From: Rhodobacter sp. | GTDB taxonomy: Bacteria > Pseudomonadota > Alphaproteobacteria > Rhodobacterales > Rhodobacteraceae | Direction: 5' to 3' | Length of the DNA: 64,000 nucleotides | Assembly: GCA_016704435.1 (NCBI GenBank) | Contig: JADJAB010000008.1 | Location: 124,001-188,000, forward strand | Shown: positions 52,359 to 61,579 of the stretch, piece by piece | How positions within the stretch are numbered: position 1 is the first letter of the stretch | How the letters are laid out: the number at the start of each line of letters is the position of its first letter | Position numbers and translations under genes: made by a program | The notes under the pieces: model-generated | What the model was told of the DNA's origin: nothing | The model's input: the letters and a program-made list of their open reading frames with translations, nothing else | Databases searched by the model: none

Positions 52359-53054
52359 CTAGCGCCCTGCGGCGGCAAGACGGTGATAGAGGTGGGTGAA
52401 GCTGGCCGCGCCCAGCACCGGCACCAGCAGATTGGCCAGCGGCAGCGACAGCGGCACCGCCATCAGCACGCCGGCGGCCCAGATCGCCGGCAGGTTGCGC
52501 CGCCGCATCGCACGGGCGGCCTCGGGCGGCAGGCGGCGCATGGCGACCATGGTGAAATACTCGCGCCCCAGCAGGAAGCCGTTCAGCACCCAGAACAGCG
52601 CGAGGTAGAAAGGGCCGGTGAAGGCCAGGAGGACCAGCCCCACCAGGTTCAGCGCCAGCACGAGACCCAGCAGATTGAGCGTTTCGACAAGGGCTGCCCC
52701 CCATTTTGCGCGCGGGACGGGCGGAAGGTATGCGTAGTGGCGCGCCTCGACCGCCGCAGCGACATCTTCGAGGAACAGGCCCGAGAAGACGCCGGCAACC
52801 GGCACCATCAGGAAGGTCGACAGGAAGACCATCAGGAAGAGCGACGCCCAGCCGAGGAAGGTTTGAACGCCGTTTACCCGCCCGATGACCGGCAGATCCA
52901 CCGCCTCGGCGGTCAGTGCCTGGATCGCCAGGAGGAACGCGGCGTAGACGGCGAAAAGAAGGGCCAGCGTCAGGCCGAGGCCAAGCACCATGACCCGACG
53001 AAAGCGCGGATCGCCGATTTGTCCCAGCGCCCGGAGAAAATCGCCGAAGATCAC
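52359..53054 (-). CDS. EI24/CysZ-like membrane protein
   Basis: The protein has 231 residues, starting MIFGDFLRALGQIGDP. It has about six hydrophobic segments and the family pattern GREYFTMVAMRRLPPEAARAMR. Members include CysZ, which is involved in sulfate import, but the function of this form is not proven. It overlaps the nitroreductase stop by 4 bp. Confidence 0.83.
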   Translation of the reverse strand: MIFGDFLRALGQIGDPRFRRVMVLGLGLTLALLFAVYAAFLLAIQALTAEAVDLPVIGRVNGVQTFLGWASLFLMVFLSTFLMVPVAGVFSGLFLEDVAAAVEARHYAYLPPVPRAKWGAALVETLNLLGLVLALNLVGLVLLAFTGPFYLALFWVLNGFLLGREYFTMVAMRRLPPEAARAMRRRNLPAIWAAGVLMAVPLSLPLANLLVPVLGAASFTHLYHRLAAAGR

Positions 53055-53644
53055 GGCGCCAGCCGGGTGACGATGCGGGCAAGATCCGGGCGCGGCCGGT
53101 CGGGCGCGTCCTTGGGCGCGTCCTCGGGCGGGGGAGTGCCGATATGGACGATCCCGGCCACCGTTTCGCCTTCCGTGCAGCCGAAGGCCTGGGCGCGGAA
53201 GGTGGCGTCATGGGCGGGCCAGCCGGTCAGCCAGCAGGCGCCCCAGCCTGCTGCGCTTGCGACACTGACGAGGTTCATGCACAGCGCGCCGGCCGACAGG
53301 ACCTGTTCGACCTGCGGCACCTTTTCGGCCGGCTTCGGCGAGGAGATCACCACCACCGCCAGCCTGCCCAGATCGTATTGCCCGCGACCCTTGGCGATCT
53401 TTTCGGCATCGCCGCCCAGGGTCCTGGCCCGCGCCTCTGCCAGATCGGCCAGCCGCGCGAAGGCGGCGCCTTCGACGACGACCAGCCGCCAGGGTTCGAG
53501 CTTGCCGTGATCGGGGACGCGCAGGGCGGCGGCGAGGATCTCGTCCAGGGCCTCGGGCGAGGGGACCGGCGCGGTGAACAGCTTTGCCGGGCGCGACCGC
53601 CGGGTCAGCAGGAACTCCAGCGCGGCCTGGTTTGGGCGGGGCAT
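53051..53644 (-). CDS. Nitroreductase family flavoprotein
   Basis: The protein has 197 residues from MPRPNQAALEFLLTRRSRP. FMN contacts are in RRSRPAKLF, VPDHGKLEPWRLVVVEG and GWGACWLTGWPA, like the YdjA group. It reduces nitro or quinone-type compounds with NAD(P)H. It is co-oriented and coupled with the EI24-like gene. Confidence 0.88.
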   Translation of the reverse strand: MPRPNQAALEFLLTRRSRPAKLFTAPVPSPEALDEILAAALRVPDHGKLEPWRLVVVEGAAFARLADLAEARARTLGGDAEKIAKGRGQYDLGRLAVVVISSPKPAEKVPQVEQVLSAGALCMNLVSVASAAGWGACWLTGWPAHDATFRAQAFGCTEGETVAGIVHIGTPPPEDAPKDAPDRPRPDLARIVTRLAP

Positions 53645-53707
53645 GTCGGGTCTCCGGATGTTCGGACCGAAGGTAAGGCCGGGCGTCGCCCCTGACCAGC
53701 CCCCGTG

Positions 53708-53961
53708 GTGAAGCAATTGTGCGCCTGCCGGCGCAAGTCCATTTGCTGGCAGGGGTTGCGCTTGCATCCCACCGCGGCTGATGAGGGGCGCTGCCCCTCA
53801 AACTCCCCGAAGTATTTGAGCCAAGATGAAGGGGCAAGCAAGCTCGTCCAGCTTCATCCTGGTTCAGCTTTCCGCGCGCGGCGCGCGGGCGCGAGCCGGT
53901 TGCGCCGAAGGCGCAGAGGCGAGACAAGAGGTATGCGGCGCAGCCGCGCAATTGCTTTGCC
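53708..53961. repeat. Composite intergenic element, copy at 53.7-54.0 kb
   Basis: No gene lies between 53645 and 53969. The left module GTGAAGCAATTGTGCGCC starts at 53708. The right end is an inverted related module (GCGCAGCCGCGCAATTGCTT, 53938-53957) preceded by GAGACAAGAGG. In the middle are a hairpin GAGGGGC-GCT-GCCCCTC (53783-53799) and AGTATTTGAGCCAAGATGAAG (53811-53831), with a weaker inverted arm to about 53870. Confidence 0.65.
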
Positions 53962-53969
53962 GGTCGTGG

Positions 53970-54230
53970 TCAGTCCAGCCGGAAGACCTTGTCGCGCGAA
54001 GATGCCCCGCGCAGCAATGTCAGCCGCGATTTCGGCACGCCAAGCGCGCGCGCCAATAGCGCCTGGGCTGCCGCGGTGGCCTTGCCATCCTCGGGCACCA
54101 CGGTCACCGCTATGCGGATCGGATCGCCGGGCTGCAGGCTTTCGGTCCGCGCGTTCGGGGTCACCCGAACGGCGATCGCGGTCCCCTGGATGGCGCGGGC
54201 GCTGAGGTCGGGCAGGGGCGGGCGGGCCAT
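53970..54230 (-). CDS. DUF167/YggU family protein
   Basis: The protein has 86 residues from MARPPLPDLSARAIQGTA. Its VRVTPNARTESLQ, GKATAAAQALLARALGVPKSRLTLLRGASSRDK matches the small YggU fold. The function is unknown. It is divergent from the HDAC-like gene, with 75 bp between the starts. Confidence 0.87.
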   Translation of the reverse strand: MARPPLPDLSARAIQGTAIAVRVTPNARTESLQPGDPIRIAVTVVPEDGKATAAAQALLARALGVPKSRLTLLRGASSRDKVFRLD

Positions 54231-54305
54231 GGGCACTCCTTTGACCTGCAGCCTGCCCTGTGCCACACCCTCCTGCAAGATGCGGATGCAGGAAGGGCCC
54301 CGACG

Positions 54306-55409
54306 ATGACCACCGCGTTTTTCTGGGATGAACGCTGCTTCTGGCATGGCGGCGGCAACTACGCCTTGACCATGCCAGTGGGCGGCTATGTGCAGCCCCT
54401 GCCTGCCGGCCTGCCGGAAAACCCCGAGACCAAGCGGCGGCTGAAGAACCTGGCCGAGGTTTCGGGCCTGTGGCGCGAAATGGCGGTTCAATCCGCTGAT
54501 CCGGCCAGGCGGGACGAGTTGCTGCGGGTGCATCCGGCGGCGTATCTTGCCGCCTTCAAGGCCGCCTCGGATGCGGGCGGGGGCGAGCTTGGCCTGCGAA
54601 CGCCCTTTGGGCCGGGCGGCTACGAGCTTGCCGCGCTTTCCGCCGGGCTGGCGGTCCGTGCCCTGCGCGCCGTGCTGAAAGGCGAGGCCGCAAATGCCTA
54701 TGCGCTGTCGCGCCCGCCGGGGCATCATTGCCTGCCCGACTGGCCGAACGGCTTCTGCCTGATGGCCAATATCGCCATCGCAATCCGCGCGGTCCAGGCC
54801 GAAGGCCTCGCTGCCCGCATTGCCGTGATCGACTGGGATGTGCACCACGGCAACGGCACCGAAGCGGTCTTTCTGGCCGACCCCGAGGTGCTGACGATCA
54901 GCCTGCATCAGGACCGCAACTATCCGCTGGATACCGGCGCCGCCGACGTGCGCGGCGAAGGTGCAGCCTTTGGTTCCAACATCAACATTCCCTTGCCGCC
55001 GGGGCTTGGCCACAAGGGCTATCTTGCCGCTTTCGACCGCATCGTGCTGCCCGCGCTGCAGCGCTTTCACCCCGAGGCGATCGTGATCGCCTGCGGCTAT
55101 GACGCCTCGGCCTTCGATCCGCTGGGCCGGATGCTGGCCACGGCCGAGACCTTTCGCCAGATGACCGCCCGCGTGAAAGAGGCAGCGGGCGAGTTGTGCG
55201 GCGGGCGGCTGGTTCTGGTGCATGAGGGCGGCTATTCCGAGGTCCATGTGCCGTTCTGCGGCCATGCGGTGCTGGAAGAACTGACCGGCAGCGCCATCCG
55301 CGTGCCCGACCCGATGGCCGCGACGCTGGAAAGGCGCCAGCCCGATGCCCGCTTCGACGCCTTCGCAGATGCCTGGATCGACGATCTGGCGGCGCTGTTC
55401 GCGACCTGA
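54306..55409 (+). CDS. Histone-deacetylase-like amidohydrolase (acetylpolyamine type)
   Basis: The protein has 367 residues. It is a zinc-dependent deacylase with SRPPGHHCLPDWPNGFC, the ligand motif IAVIDWDVHHGNGTEAVF, DASAFDPLGR, and VLVHEGGYSEVHVPFCG. Bacterial members remove acetyl from polyamines or small amides. The absence of acetoin genes nearby argues against AcuC. Confidence 0.9.
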   Translation: MTTAFFWDERCFWHGGGNYALTMPVGGYVQPLPAGLPENPETKRRLKNLAEVSGLWREMAVQSADPARRDELLRVHPAAYLAAFKAASDAGGGELGLRTPFGPGGYELAALSAGLAVRALRAVLKGEAANAYALSRPPGHHCLPDWPNGFCLMANIAIAIRAVQAEGLAARIAVIDWDVHHGNGTEAVFLADPEVLTISLHQDRNYPLDTGAADVRGEGAAFGSNINIPLPPGLGHKGYLAAFDRIVLPALQRFHPEAIVIACGYDASAFDPLGRMLATAETFRQMTARVKEAAGELCGGRLVLVHEGGYSEVHVPFCGHAVLEELTGSAIRVPDPMAATLERRQPDARFDAFADAWIDDLAALFAT

Positions 55410-55463
55410 AGCGAATTGCGTTCAAACTGAATCGGATTGATCGCAAACCAGCGGCGGAACGTT

Positions 55464-56285
55464 TCAACCGACCGGCGCCATCGCCTTGAACGGCCAGACC
55501 ATCGGGCTGGTATGGGTAATCAGCTTGTCCTTTTCCTTCGGCGTAAGGCGGGGAAAGAAGGTCAGCCCGGTCTTTGCCTCGAGCGCCGGCAGCGAGGAGA
55601 TCAGGCGGTCGTCGATCGGCTCGGATCCCAGCGTTTGCGGCACCTCGAGTGCCAGGATGTTCAGGTTGTCGGGATCGTCGAACGGATAGCGTTCGGGGTC
55701 GGCCAGGATCAGGAAGAAGGCCTCCGGCACCGGAACCAGCAGGCCGTTTGGCCGCTTGATCAGCGGCGGGTCGGCGCCGAAGACCGGGCCCACGATGGCC
55801 CAGACCTGCTTGCGTTCGGGCGCGTAGGCGCGGATCACCTGCTTTTCCAGCCGCTGCCAGATGCCCCGGTTCATGCCGGCGCGCTGCGGCGCGATGTTGG
55901 ACATGAAGAAGGTCTCGAACTGCGCGACACGGCCGAACTGGGTGTTGATGGCGAAGTTCGGCACCAGATGGCCGCGGTCGTGGCCGATGCCGTTCACGCG
56001 CGAGAATCCCCGGCTGCCGATCTGCCAGTCCGGCGGCAGGCGGGGGTCGTCGTGGAACATCTCGGGGCGTTCATAATCGACGTCGCGGGTGGCGGCGGAG
56101 ACCTGGTAGGCCGCCCAGAGCGGTTGCAGCCGGGCCGGGCAGAAACCCAGAGCATAGCCGTGGTTGACGATGATGGTCACCGGACGCGTGGCGTCGCCGT
56201 TGGCGGGTGGACCGTGCAGGCAGAAGAACTCGAGAAAATGCGCGAGCGGGGCCGAAGTCGGCAGAAGGTCGGAGTGATCGGTCAT
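55464..56285 (-). CDS. DNA/RNA non-specific endonuclease
   Basis: The protein has 273 residues from MTDHSDLLPTSAPLAHF. The catalytic motif is GHDRGHLVPNFAI with the general-base histidine. The metal-binding Asn is in FFMSNIAPQRAGMNRGIWQRLE. This is the Serratia-nuclease fold. No signal peptide is visible, so it may act inside the cell, be injected or need another export route. Confidence 0.9.
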   Translation of the reverse strand: MTDHSDLLPTSAPLAHFLEFFCLHGPPANGDATRPVTIIVNHGYALGFCPARLQPLWAAYQVSAATRDVDYERPEMFHDDPRLPPDWQIGSRGFSRVNGIGHDRGHLVPNFAINTQFGRVAQFETFFMSNIAPQRAGMNRGIWQRLEKQVIRAYAPERKQVWAIVGPVFGADPPLIKRPNGLLVPVPEAFFLILADPERYPFDDPDNLNILALEVPQTLGSEPIDDRLISSLPALEAKTGLTFFPRLTPKEKDKLITHTSPMVWPFKAMAPVG

Positions 56286-56370
56286 CGAGACGCCTGCAGG
56301 GTCAGGGTGAAGGAAAGACGCATGGCGTGATCGTGCCACGAATACGGCCTCGGCAACAGGGCTTCGACGG

Positions 56371-56690
56371 GTGAAGCCATCGTGCGGCTGCGCCGCAAGC
56401 CTTTCATCTCGTCGGCGCGCTGGCGCGCTTCTCCTCGGGTGGCAGGGGGGCGAGGCAGGCGGGGGGCGAGGCAGGCGGGGGGCGAGGCAGGCGGGGGGCG
56501 AGGCAGGCGGGCGGCGCCAGGCACGGTCGCCCCAACGGTGCTCCCGTGGTCCGCGCAAGAAAGAACTGCGCCGCAGGCATCCGGTGGACAGATGGGACCC
56601 GGGCCTCCGGGAAGGGCGTCGCGCCTGGGCCGCAGACCCCGAGGAGAAGCGCGGCAGCGCGCCGACGAGACAAGGAACTTGCGGCCTTGC
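56371..56690. repeat. Composite intergenic element, copy at 56.4-56.7 kb
   Basis: No gene lies between 56286 and 56724. The left module begins GTGAAGCCATCGTGCGGC at 56371 and runs to CTTCTCCTCGG near 56438. The right module, 56641-56690 (GAGGAGAAGCGCGGCAGCGC then GACGAGACAAGG), is its inverted copy. A 16 bp tandem array lies between them. Confidence 0.65.
56445..56508. repeat. Tandem array, four perfect 16 bp units
   Basis: The unit GGGGGGCGAGGCAGGC occurs four times head to tail with no differences, and partial units follow. It is inside the composite element. It has no spacers, so it is not CRISPR. Confidence 0.9.
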
Positions 56691-56724
56691 CCCTGGCAAG
56701 GACGCTCCGCTTGACAACCGCCGG

Positions 56725-56967
56725 TCAGCTCTCGGCCCGGTCGATCCGGTAGCTGCCTTCGGGCAGGTTCAGTGCCGCGGCCAGGTCGGCCAGTTGCGCC
56801 AGCGACAGGGTGATCCGCGCGGTCTCTTCGGTTTCCGGGTCGAATTGCTCGACCGTCACGCAATCCTCGAAGGCCGAGATGACGATGTCGCCTTGCAGGG
56901 GCAGATCACCGCCCTCGTCGACCAGCGTGACGATGGTGGCGTCGAATTCGTGCTCGATGGTGAACAT
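56725..56967 (-). CDS. Conserved hypothetical acidic protein
   Basis: This is an 80-residue acidic protein, MFTIEHEFDATIVTLVDEGG. It has no membrane helix. The codon use matches the neighbours. I do not recognise a family. The likely fold is mixed beta then helix (SLAQLADLAAALNLPEG). It stands alone between the composite repeat and a divergent lipoprotein gene. Confidence 0.62.
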   Translation of the reverse strand: MFTIEHEFDATIVTLVDEGGDLPLQGDIVISAFEDCVTVEQFDPETEETARITLSLAQLADLAAALNLPEGSYRIDRAES

Positions 56968-57098
56968 GGCCCGAGGCTAGCCGCAAAGCGCCCGCCGGGG
57001 CAATGGATTCGGTGGCCGATTGCCGGGGCCGCGGCCGGGGGCGTTGACAGCTGCGTGAGGGGGCTTTCGCCGCCGCATGGACCTGCTAGCTTTCACCC

Positions 57099-57869
57099 AT
57101 GTCTCACCCGGCCCGGACAGGAAGGAACGGCTTTTGCGGGATGGCGGCGCTGGCCGTCGCCCTGCTGCTGCAAGGCTGTGTCGATGCGGTGGCACCTCCC
57201 GCCGGCCAACCTGCCCCCGCTGCCGCAATCGCCGCGCCCCGCGCCCTTTCCCGGCCCGGGGATTCCGCCCAGGCTGTCGCCGCGACATTTGTCGCGGTCG
57301 CCGCGCGGGTCGAGCCGGTGGCCGAAGCCTATTGCCGCAGCCGCCGCACCGGGCCGCTCAACTGCAACATCATCATCGCGGTCGACGACCGGCCGGAGCT
57401 GTCGCCCAACGCCTTCCAGACCGTCGATTCGCGCGGCCGTCCCTATGTCGTCTTCACGCTGTCGCTGATCGCCATGGCGCGCAATGCCGACGAACTGGCC
57501 TTCGTCATGGGCCATGAGGCGGCGCATCACATCGCCGGCCATATCCCGCGCCGGCAGGATCAGGCGGTCAGCGGCGCGATTCTGGCCGGGGTGATCGCAC
57601 AGGCCTCGGGCCTGCCCGATGACGAGGTGCGCGCCGCGCGCGAGGCCGGGGCAAACCTCGGCGCCCGCCAGTTCTCGCGCGAGTTCGAACTGGAGGCCGA
57701 TGTGCTGGGCACGGAGATCGCGCTGGCCGCCGGGTTCGACCCGATCCGCGGTGCCGCCTTCTTCGACCGCCTGCCCGATCCGGGCAAGGGCTTTCTGGGT
57801 ACACACCCGCCGAACGCCGCCCGCAAGGCCCTGGTGGCCGAAACCGTCCGCCGCCTGACCGGCGGGTGA
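57099..57869 (+). CDS. M48 family metalloprotease, lipoprotein
   Basis: The protein has 256 residues. The N-terminus ends in a lipobox, ALLLQGC, so Cys27 would be lipidated. The zinc motif is GHEAAHHIAGH (HExxH), with the third ligand in FELEADVLGTE. It is a small LoiP/BepA-like envelope protease likely to work on outer-membrane or periplasmic proteins. Confidence 0.9.
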   Translation: MSHPARTGRNGFCGMAALAVALLLQGCVDAVAPPAGQPAPAAAIAAPRALSRPGDSAQAVAATFVAVAARVEPVAEAYCRSRRTGPLNCNIIIAVDDRPELSPNAFQTVDSRGRPYVVFTLSLIAMARNADELAFVMGHEAAHHIAGHIPRRQDQAVSGAILAGVIAQASGLPDDEVRAAREAGANLGARQFSREFELEADVLGTEIALAAGFDPIRGAAFFDRLPDPGKGFLGTHPPNAARKALVAETVRRLTGG

Positions 57870-57932
57870 AGGCGGCCTGCCAGCCGCCCCCGCGCCATCC
57901 TGCCCCCCACCACGTGCCCCCGCAGCGCACGG

Positions 57933-57946
57933 TTGATTTGGGTCAA
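57933..57946 (+). promoter_or_regulatory. FNR/FnrL-type box before the DUF6455 gene
   Basis: TTGATTTGGGTCAA matches the relaxed FnrL pattern TTGAT-N4-GTCAA with mirror-image half-sites. It lies 69 bp upstream of the ATG at 58016, a suitable place for activation under low oxygen. Confidence 0.55.
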
Positions 57947-58015
57947 GGAGCCGGCGAGGCTTTGCTGGCACCATTTCCCCTATCCACATTTCACAAAGCA
58001 CCGGAGAGGCTGCGC

Positions 58016-58273
58016 ATGATCGGATATACGGACGCCCCCCGTGCCTGGTGGCTGACCCGCGGCATGGCACGGATCAGCGGGGTCAACCTGCCGCAAGCGG
58101 TGGTCGATGGCTGGCTGTCGCGCGACGAACTTGCCGGCATCATCGCCCGCTGCGAAGGCTGCGCGCTGTCGCACAGTTGCGAGCGCTGGATGGCGCATTC
58201 CGGCCGGGAAACCGCGATGCCGGAATTCTGCCCGAACAAGCCGGTGATTGAGTCGCTGTCGCTGCAGCATTGA
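58016..58273 (+). CDS. DUF6455 family protein
   Basis: The protein has 85 residues from MIGYTDAPRAWWLTRGMAR. Four cysteines are spaced as CEGCALSHSC and FC, suggesting metal or Fe-S binding. The ribosome-binding site CCGGAGAGG is good. The FNR-type box upstream suggests it is induced when oxygen is low. Function unknown. Confidence 0.8.
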   Translation: MIGYTDAPRAWWLTRGMARISGVNLPQAVVDGWLSRDELAGIIARCEGCALSHSCERWMAHSGRETAMPEFCPNKPVIESLSLQH

Positions 58274-58304
58274 CCGGCGCCCGCGCCCGCGCCACAAGGC
58301 CGGC

Positions 58305-58667
58305 ATGATCCGCCTTGACGATGTCATCCGCGATCGCGGCTCGCGCTATGCGGTGTCGGGCGGGCCTGTCCAGGGCCGCGCCGGGGCCGAGGGGTTCGTG
58401 GCCGGGCTGAAGCGCGAGAAACGCTTTGCCAAGGCCACGCACAACAGCTGGGCGCTGCTCTCGGCGACCGAAGGGCCACTGAAGAACGACGACGGCGAAT
58501 CCGGCGCCGGCGCGGTGATCCTGCGGATGCTGGAGCGCGAGGGACTGGCCGATTTCGTCGTCGTCGTCACCCGCTGGTATGGCGGCGTGCATCTCGGCGG
58601 CGACCGTTTTGCCCATGTTGTGGCTTGCGCGCGCGCGCTGCTCGACGCGCGCCGGACGGGCGGCTAG
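58305..58667 (+). CDS. IMPACT/YigZ-family protein, N-terminal domain only
   Basis: The protein has 120 residues. FAKATHNSWALL, KNDDGESGAGAVILRMLE and VVVTRWYGGVHLGGDRF are the YigZ/IMPACT signature. The C-terminal ferredoxin-like DUF1949 half usual in YigZ (about 200 residues) is absent, and the frame ends normally at ARRTGG. It may be a natural short form. Confidence 0.85.
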   Translation: MIRLDDVIRDRGSRYAVSGGPVQGRAGAEGFVAGLKREKRFAKATHNSWALLSATEGPLKNDDGESGAGAVILRMLEREGLADFVVVVTRWYGGVHLGGDRFAHVVACARALLDARRTGG

Positions 58668-58697
58668 TCTTTTCCGGGGACAGGGGAGGGACGGCGC

Positions 58698-59057
58698 ATG
58701 GATTTCCTTCGGGCCGAAGCGCGGCGCTTTGCCAATACGGTGATCTGGAGCTGGCAGGGCTGGGCCGCCGCCTGGGCCAGCGAAAAGACCCTGCGGCAAT
58801 GGACCATCGTCAATATCGCCTCTGCGGCGCTGGCCTTCACGCTCGAGCTTGCGCCTGCCGAACGGGCGCTGATCCTGGCCCTGGGGCTGGTGCTCCTGGC
58901 GGCGGAGCTTCTGAATACCGCGATCGAGGAAGCCGTGAACCTGGTCACCACCGATACCCATCCGCTGGCCAGGAAGGCCAAGGATTGCGGCAGCGCCGGG
59001 GTCGCGCTGGCGGCCTTTGCCGGGGGCGCGGCCTGGGTCGTGGTGCTGGCCGGGTAA
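58698..59057 (+). CDS. dgkA: Diacylglycerol kinase
   Basis: The protein has 119 residues and three membrane helices. The active-site motif is LLAAELLNTAIEEAVNLVTTDTHPLARKAKD. It recycles diacylglycerol to phosphatidic acid at the inner membrane. The gene is intact, and GGGAGGGACGGCGC gives a ribosome-binding site. Confidence 0.93.
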   Translation: MDFLRAEARRFANTVIWSWQGWAAAWASEKTLRQWTIVNIASAALAFTLELAPAERALILALGLVLLAAELLNTAIEEAVNLVTTDTHPLARKAKDCGSAGVALAAFAGGAAWVVVLAG

Positions 59058-59085
59058 GGTGCTGGCCGGGTAAGGTGCGGCACCG

Positions 59086-59331
59086 TCAAAGTGACTTGTG
59101 CGTCCCATCGCACAGCGGCGCCTTGGCACTGTGCTTGCAGCCGCAGAAGAAAAGCTTTCTGGTTTCCTCGGCGGTATATTTCACCGGGACAAAGCTGCTG
59201 CCCTTGTGGCTGCCGTCGCAGAACGGCTGCTTCGCCGACTTGCCGCAAGCGCACCAGAAATAGTTTTTCCCGGCCTCCACCTCGACCGGATAAGGGGCTT
59301 TCTGGGCGATGTGGGGGGTGTCGTCGGGCAT
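59086..59331 (-). CDS. Double CDGSH iron-sulfur protein
   Basis: The protein has 81 residues. Two CDGSH-type centres are seen, CACGKSAKQPFCDGSH and CGCKHSAKAPLCDGTH. Each holds a [2Fe-2S] cluster with three Cys and one His. It is probably a redox or Fe-S transfer protein in the cytoplasm. It is convergent with dgkA. Confidence 0.93.
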   Translation of the reverse strand: MPDDTPHIAQKAPYPVEVEAGKNYFWCACGKSAKQPFCDGSHKGSSFVPVKYTAEETRKLFFCGCKHSAKAPLCDGTHKSL

Positions 59332-59506
59332 GGGGCGTGGCTCCTGAGGCGAGTGCAATATCTGTATACCGTAGCATCGCGTGCACTGGGGACAAAGGCG
59401 GCTTTTAGCCCTTTGCAGACACCTCCGCCACCAGATGCTAATCTGCATGGAGCGCGCAACGACCCGTCGGCATGGGCCTATCTGGTTTGGGAAAAGGAGA
59501 AGCAGT

Positions 59507-60106
59507 ATGGCTACGATTGACTTCTGGTATTCCATTGGCAGCACCTACAGCTACTTGACCGTTAAGCGATTGCCGAGTGTGGCTCAGGCAGCGGGCATCA
59601 CCTTTCGTTGGCGCCCGTTCAATGTCCGCCATGTGATGGTGGCGCAGAACAACATTCCTTTCAAAGACAAGCCTGAGAAGACCGCTCACATGTGGCGGGA
59701 TATCGAACGTCGTGCCGCGCGATATGGACTGAATCCGTCGATTCCCGCTCCGTATCCGTTGCCCGGCCTCGTTCTTGCCAATCAGGTCGCAATTCTGGGT
59801 GCCGAAGAGGGCTGGGGCGAGGCCTACACGCGGGCGACGTATAGCCGATGGTTTGAGGCGGGGCACCCTGCTGGTGAAGAGCCAAACCTTTCCGGAAGTC
59901 TGATCGAGATTGGACAAGACCCGCTCCGCGTCCTTGAAGCCGCCCGGTCTGCCCGCGTTGTTGAGGCGCTGTCCATTGCGACACGCGAGGCAATGGAGAT
60001 AGGGGTGTTCGGCTCACCGACCTTTGTCGTGGACGGTGAACTCTTTTGGGGCGATGATCGGCTTCAAGACGCAATAGATTGGAGTCGTGCAGGAAAGCTC
60101 GCCTGA
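59507..60106 (+). CDS. DsbA-like 2-hydroxychromene-2-carboxylate isomerase family protein
   Basis: The protein has 199 residues from MATIDFWYSIGSTYSYL, after AAAAGGAGAAGC. The active serine context YSIGSTYSYLTVKRL and the C-terminal GVFGSPTFVVDGELFWGDDRL are of the GST-kappa/HCCA isomerase fold. It uses glutathione. Its base composition is less GC-rich than its neighbours, which suggests a recent transfer. Confidence 0.85.
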   Translation: MATIDFWYSIGSTYSYLTVKRLPSVAQAAGITFRWRPFNVRHVMVAQNNIPFKDKPEKTAHMWRDIERRAARYGLNPSIPAPYPLPGLVLANQVAILGAEEGWGEAYTRATYSRWFEAGHPAGEEPNLSGSLIEIGQDPLRVLEAARSARVVEALSIATREAMEIGVFGSPTFVVDGELFWGDDRLQDAIDWSRAGKLA

Positions 60107-60180
60107 ACAGGCATTTCAGCCTTCAAGAGCATCGACATTGATGTTTCCGGTTATGACCGCTTTGTCCGCAATCCGGACGT

Positions 60181-61549
60181 TCACGCCAGCCGCCCCCAAA
60201 GATCATATTCCCCCGCCTCGTCCACCGTCACCGATACGATATCGCCCGGTGACAGCCCTTCGAACCCCTCGTCGATGTAGAGGTTGCCGTCGATCTCCGG
60301 TGCGTCGGCCTTGGTGCGGCAGGTGGCGCCCTCGGCGTCCACCTCGTCGACGATCACCTGCAGCCGGCTGCCCACCTTTGCCGCAAGCTTCGCCGCGGAG
60401 ATCTCTTGTGCCTTTTCCATGAAGCGGGCGAAGCGGTCTTCCCTGACCTCTCTCGGGCACATGGTCAGGCAGGTCGTTCGACCGCGCGCCCTTGACGTTC
60501 TCGTAGCGGAAGGCCCCGACGCGATCCAGCTGCGCCTCGTCCATCCAGTCGAGCAGGGTCTGGAACTCGGCCTCGGTCTCGCCGGGGTAGCCGACGATGA
60601 AGGTCGAGCGCAGGGTGATCTCGGGACATATCGCGCGCCAGGCGGCGATCTCGTCCAGCGTCCTTGCCGCCGCGGCCGGGCGGGCCATGCGGCGCAACGT
60701 GTCGGGGTGGGCGTGTTGGAAGGGAATGTCGAGATAGGGCAGCACCAGGCCTTCCGCCATCAGCGGCACCAGGTCGCGGACATGCGGATAAGGGTAGACG
60801 TAATGCAGCCGCACCCAGGCGCCAAGACCGCCCAGATCGCGGGCAAGATCGGTGATGTGGGCGCGGTGCCCCTTGTCGCTGGCATGTTTCAGGTCCAGCC
60901 CATAGGCGGAGGTGTCCTGGCTGATCACCAGCAGCTCCTTCACCCCGGCAGCGACCAGCCGCTCGGCTTCGCGCAGCACGGCATGGGCCGGGCGGGAAAC
61001 CAGACGGCCGCGCATGTCGGGGATAATGCAGAAGCGGCACTTGTGGTTGCAGCCTTCGGAAATCTTCAGGTAGCTGTAGTGGCGCGGGGTCAGGCTGACG
61101 CCTGACGCCGGAAGCAGGTCGACGAACGGGTCCGGCGCGGGTGGCACGGCTGCGTGGACGGCATCCAGAACGGCCTCGTACTGCTGCGGCCCGGTGACGG
61201 CCATGACCTTCGGATGCGCGCCGGTGATATAGGCGGGCTCGGCACCAAGGCAGCCGGTGACGATGACGCGGCCGTTCTCGCGCAGGGCTTCGCCGATGGC
61301 ATCCAGGCTTTCTGCCTTGGCGCTGTCGAGAAAGCCGCAAGTGTTCACGATGACCGCATCGGCGCCCTGATAGTCCGGGCTGATCGCATAGCCTTCGGCG
61401 CGCAGCCGCGTCAGGATACGCTCGCTGTCGACAAGCGCTTTTGGGCAGCCGAGGCTGACCATGCCGATGGTGGGCTGGCCCGCACGGCGGGTGTCCGGCA
61501 CGCTGGCGCGGGCAAGGTCGGGGCGAAGCAGGGGGGGGTTCTGGCTCAT
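60181..61549 (-). CDS. rimO: Ribosomal protein uS12 methylthiotransferase, apparent frameshift
   Basis: The joined product has 455 residues from MSQNPPLLRPDLARA. The UPF0004 domain (GMVSLGCPKALVDSE, VNTCGFLDSAKAESLD), radical-SAM motif EGCNHKCRFCIIP, and C-terminal TRAM domain (GDIVSVTVDEAGEYDLWGRL) are present. The frame breaks near 60449-60454, between DHVPE and EVREDRFARF, with GAGAGAGG where GAGGAGG is expected, one base gained. It adds a methylthio group to Asp88 of S12. An error in the sequence is likely. Confidence 0.87.
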
Positions 61550-61579
61550 CCGGCGGATATAGCCCAAGGCGTGACGCGG

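Noticed and set aside
56445..56508. Possible CRISPR array
   Set aside because: The 16 bp units are contiguous with no spacers and no cas genes are nearby.
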